The notes under the pieces were generated by a model that saw only the letters and a list, made by a program, of their open reading frames with translations, did no database searches and was not told where the DNA came from. A DNA stretch of 64,000 nucleotides from CAIZGX01 sp046048875. GTDB taxonomy: Bacteria > Bacteroidota > Bacteroidia > Flavobacteriales_D > Sanyastnellaceae. The DNA is taken from positions 1 to 64,000 of the forward strand of contig JBJOFG010000002.1 in the NCBI GenBank assembly GCA_046048875.1, in the 5' to 3' direction. Shown piece after piece: positions 62,142 through 64,000 of the stretch. The position numbers and the translations under genes were made by a program. Numbering within the stretch: the stretch's first letter is position 1; every line of letters starts with the position of its first letter.

Positions 62142-63217
62142 GTCAGCTCTACTTTATTTCCGGGCAGACATCTCACTACACCTTTCAACTCCATTTTCAA
62201 TAAATGAAGGGCCAAATTCTCCCCTTCAAATTTCCATTTCAACACATCCAATTCCAACGAATGTTCCCTGCGAAGCAAATTGAAAATCTTCGTTTCTTCA
62301 ATATTCAACTCAGGCATTTGTAGTTGTGTCGGCTTTGCATCTATTTTCCAATCCATGAGTGTGCACAGTTCTTCTGCTGAAGTGATTAAATGAGCCTTCT
62401 GTTGACGAATTAGGTTGTTACATCCGCGACTAAAAACATCATTCGCACGTCCAGGCAATGCAAAGACTTCTTTGTTGAAGTCATTGGCGAAATTAGCCGT
62501 CACAAGCGCACCTCCCTTCTCGGCCGACTCAATCACAAGCAACGCATCTGAAAGTGCAGCAATGCATCTGTTTCGCGTTTGAAAGTACTCTCTTTCCGCC
62601 TTCACGTATGGAGCCAATTCCGAAAACACCAATCCCGTCTCTTCAATGCGTTGAAGCAGTTTGCGATTTTCCTTGGGATAAATATTCTCGTGTCCATTTG
62701 CAATGCAAGCCCATGTAACCAGATTATTTTCCAACGCTGACGAATGCGCTTGAGAATCAATACCCAATGCCAGTCCACTGATAACAGCTACATCCAATGC
62801 TCGCAGCGATGCAATTAACTCGTTGCAAAATGCTCTTCCGTAGGCCGTGGCATTGCGCGTACCCACAATACCCAGAGTTCTTGCTGGATTAACCTCGGCG
62901 TTACCTCGTTTAAAAAGGAAGATCGGTGCATCGTCGAAATACTTCAATCGCTTGGGATATTGTTCGCATTGAAAGGTTACTAAATCAATTTTATGTTGAA
63001 GGGCATCGTTCATTTCCCGCTCGGCTTTCAGCAGAAACTCTTTCTTCTGTGTTTCATCGAATGAGAAACGAATGGGAAGCTCCCATTTTGAAATAGGCGT
63101 ATGAAAAGCTTTTTCAGCCGAGCCGAATCTCTCAATCAGTTTTCGATAACGAATAGGTCCTAAATGCGGGACGTTAGAGAGTGCTAGCGTGTATTGAAGA
63201 TGTTGTGCATTGTTCAT
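62138..63217 (-). CDS. dprA: DNA-processing protein DprA/Smf
   Basis: 359 residues from ATG 63217 (a GTG at 63223 lies in a promoter-like box). The Rossmann-like domain shows LGIVGTRNATAYG, VISGLALGIDSQAHSSAL and the C-terminal LPGRANDVFSRGCNNLI, which bind single-stranded DNA. A winged-helix tail (about 300-359) follows. DprA loads RecA on incoming DNA in transformation. With comF in the same window, uptake of DNA is possible, but both genes occur in non-competent bacteria too. Confidence 0.95.
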   Translation of the reverse strand: MNNAQHLQYTLALSNVPHLGPIRYRKLIERFGSAEKAFHTPISKWELPIRFSFDETQKKEFLLKAEREMNDALQHKIDLVTFQCEQYPKRLKYFDDAPIFLFKRGNAEVNPARTLGIVGTRNATAYGRAFCNELIASLRALDVAVISGLALGIDSQAHSSALENNLVTWACIANGHENIYPKENRKLLQRIEETGLVFSELAPYVKAEREYFQTRNRCIAALSDALLVIESAEKGGALVTANFANDFNKEVFALPGRANDVFSRGCNNLIRQQKAHLITSAEELCTLMDWKIDAKPTQLQMPELNIEETKIFNLLRREHSLELDVLKWKFEGENLALHLLKMELKGVVRCLPGNKVELT

Positions 63218-63280
63218 GCGCACAAAATTCCTGAAAAGCGCATCACACCTTCACAAACACTTATGCCATAAAATAGAATA

Positions 63281-64000
63281 TTACTTCTGCTGAATGAACA
63301 ATTCAATAGCCTTACTCATGCTTGGCGCCTTCGGGTTTGGTGCCATAACATCAATGCGAAGCTTTGCATTCTCTACTGCTTGTGCAGTCGTTTGTCCAAA
63401 TACAGCAATCTTCGTAGTGTTTTGCTTGAACTTCGGGAAGTTCTTGAACAAAGACTCAATGTCCGACGGAGAGAAGAACACAAGCATGTCGTACTTCACA
63501 TCTGCAAGATCACTTAAGTCACTGCAAACAGTTTTGTACATTACCGCCTTTGAGAATTCAATTTTTTCTTTAGTCAAAATCTCAGGAATACTTGGCTTCA
63601 ACATATCTGAACAAGGAAGCATAAATTTTTCTGTTTTGTGCTTCTTCACGAAATCCATGATTTCAGCGAACGTTCCGTTTCCGTAGAAAATTTTTCGTTT
63701 TCTGAATTGCGTATACTTCTGCAAGTAGAAAGCAATGGCTTCACTCAAGCAAAAATATTTCGTAGCATCTGAAACGGTGATGCGTAATTCTTTAGCTAAA
63801 CGGAAATAATGATCAACAGCGTTTCTACTGGTGAACAACACAGAAGGGTGTTCAGCATAGTCTATACGTTGTTGACGGAAGTCTTGCCCACTCACGCCTT
63901 CAACATGTACGAAAGGACGATAATCAATTTTTAACTTATGCTTTTTTGCAAGATCAACGTATGGGTTTTTATCAGACCCAGGATCCTGTTGCGTAATTAA
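63281..64000 (-). CDS. hemD: Uroporphyrinogen-III synthase, 5' end outside window
   Basis: 239 codons of the frame are visible; it remains open to the window edge, upstream of a GTG at 63895 that is not the true start. Visible parts match the Bacteroidota HemD group: KIDYRPFVHVEGVSGQDFRQ, VLFTSRNAVDHYF, KIFYGNGTFAE and the C-terminal KIAVFGQTTAQAVENAKLRIDVMAPNPKAPSM. The enzyme closes hydroxymethylbilane to uroporphyrinogen III in heme synthesis. Perhaps 10-20 residues are missing at the N terminus. Confidence 0.9.
   Translation of the reverse strand, partial: LITQQDPGSDKNPYVDLAKKHKLKIDYRPFVHVEGVSGQDFRQQRIDYAEHPSVLFTSRNAVDHYFRLAKELRITVSDATKYFCLSEAIAFYLQKYTQFRKRKIFYGNGTFAEIMDFVKKHKTEKFMLPCSDMLKPSIPEILTKEKIEFSKAVMYKTVCSDLSDLADVKYDMLVFFSPSDIESLFKNFPKFKQNTTKIAVFGQTTAQAVENAKLRIDVMAPNPKAPSMSKAIELFIQQK

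Overview
This window comes from a moderately AT-rich, compact bacterial chromosome, almost certainly Bacteroidota and probably Flavobacteriales. Three things point there. Many genes are preceded by the Bacteroidota -7 promoter element TAnnTTTG. A secreted protease carries a type IX secretion C-terminal sorting domain. A complete alternative complex III (actABCDEF) is joined to cytochrome c oxidase genes. No rRNA, tRNA, CRISPR array, insertion sequence or prophage is visible. Apart from the repeat-rich adhesin at the left edge and a small AT-rich lipoprotein locus near 39-40 kb, this is core chromosome.

Layout. 1-2.3 kb: the N-terminal part of a large secreted repeat protein (Calx-beta, MopE-like and thrombospondin-3-like repeats), cut by the window edge. 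2.7-9.7 kb: gcvH, a half-size TauE/SafE protein, kynU, a PQQ-propeller lipoprotein with an esterase, panD, comF and two membrane proteins. 9.7-16.8 kb: hemL, a very unusual CotH-kinase/lamin-tail/LPG-synthase-like membrane fusion coupled to an ADP-heptose-type nucleotidyltransferase gene, and an M43 metalloprotease with a sorting domain. 17-25.4 kb: a secreted lipoprotein, pnuC, an operon of a 4-TM protein, cytochrome c and hflX, an aminotransferase, rlmH-pdxA and pepA. 25.4-30.1 kb: the rimP-nusA-infB operon, with a terminator hairpin in its leader. 30.2-39 kb: purD, a VanY-type peptidase, nadC-yihY, DUF2147-hydrolase, and an SRAP-DnaE pair. 40.4-45.5 kb: exbB-exbD-tonB-like-folC, then queG and ruvB. 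45.5-57.9 kb: actABCDEF-ctaC-ctaD with a small outer-membrane-type gene at its end. 58-64 kb: a SPOR protein, hmgA-hppD (tyrosine degradation), a LolC/E-like permease, dprA and partial hemD.

Themes. The respiratory block encodes a quinol:cytochrome c:oxygen chain without a bc1 complex. NAD supply is touched three times (kynU, nadC, pnuC), heme synthesis twice (hemL, hemD), and amino-acid catabolism by hmgA-hppD, kynU and gcvH. Genes are packed tightly. Same-strand neighbours often overlap by 1-4 bases. Seven of ten convergent pairs overlap at their 3' ends and one abuts; four of these share a single TTAA as both stop codons.

Most notable observations: the CotH/LPG-synthase-TM fusion; an intrinsic terminator squeezed between promoter and start codon of rimP-nusA-infB, suggesting attenuation; the ctaD terminator embedded in the start of the next gene; the convergent shared-TTAA pattern; and -7 boxes exactly 4 nt before the start codon of several genes, implying leaderless mRNAs. 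Starts were moved from the longest open frame where a promoter box, a signal peptide or family alignment showed the longer version to be wrong.
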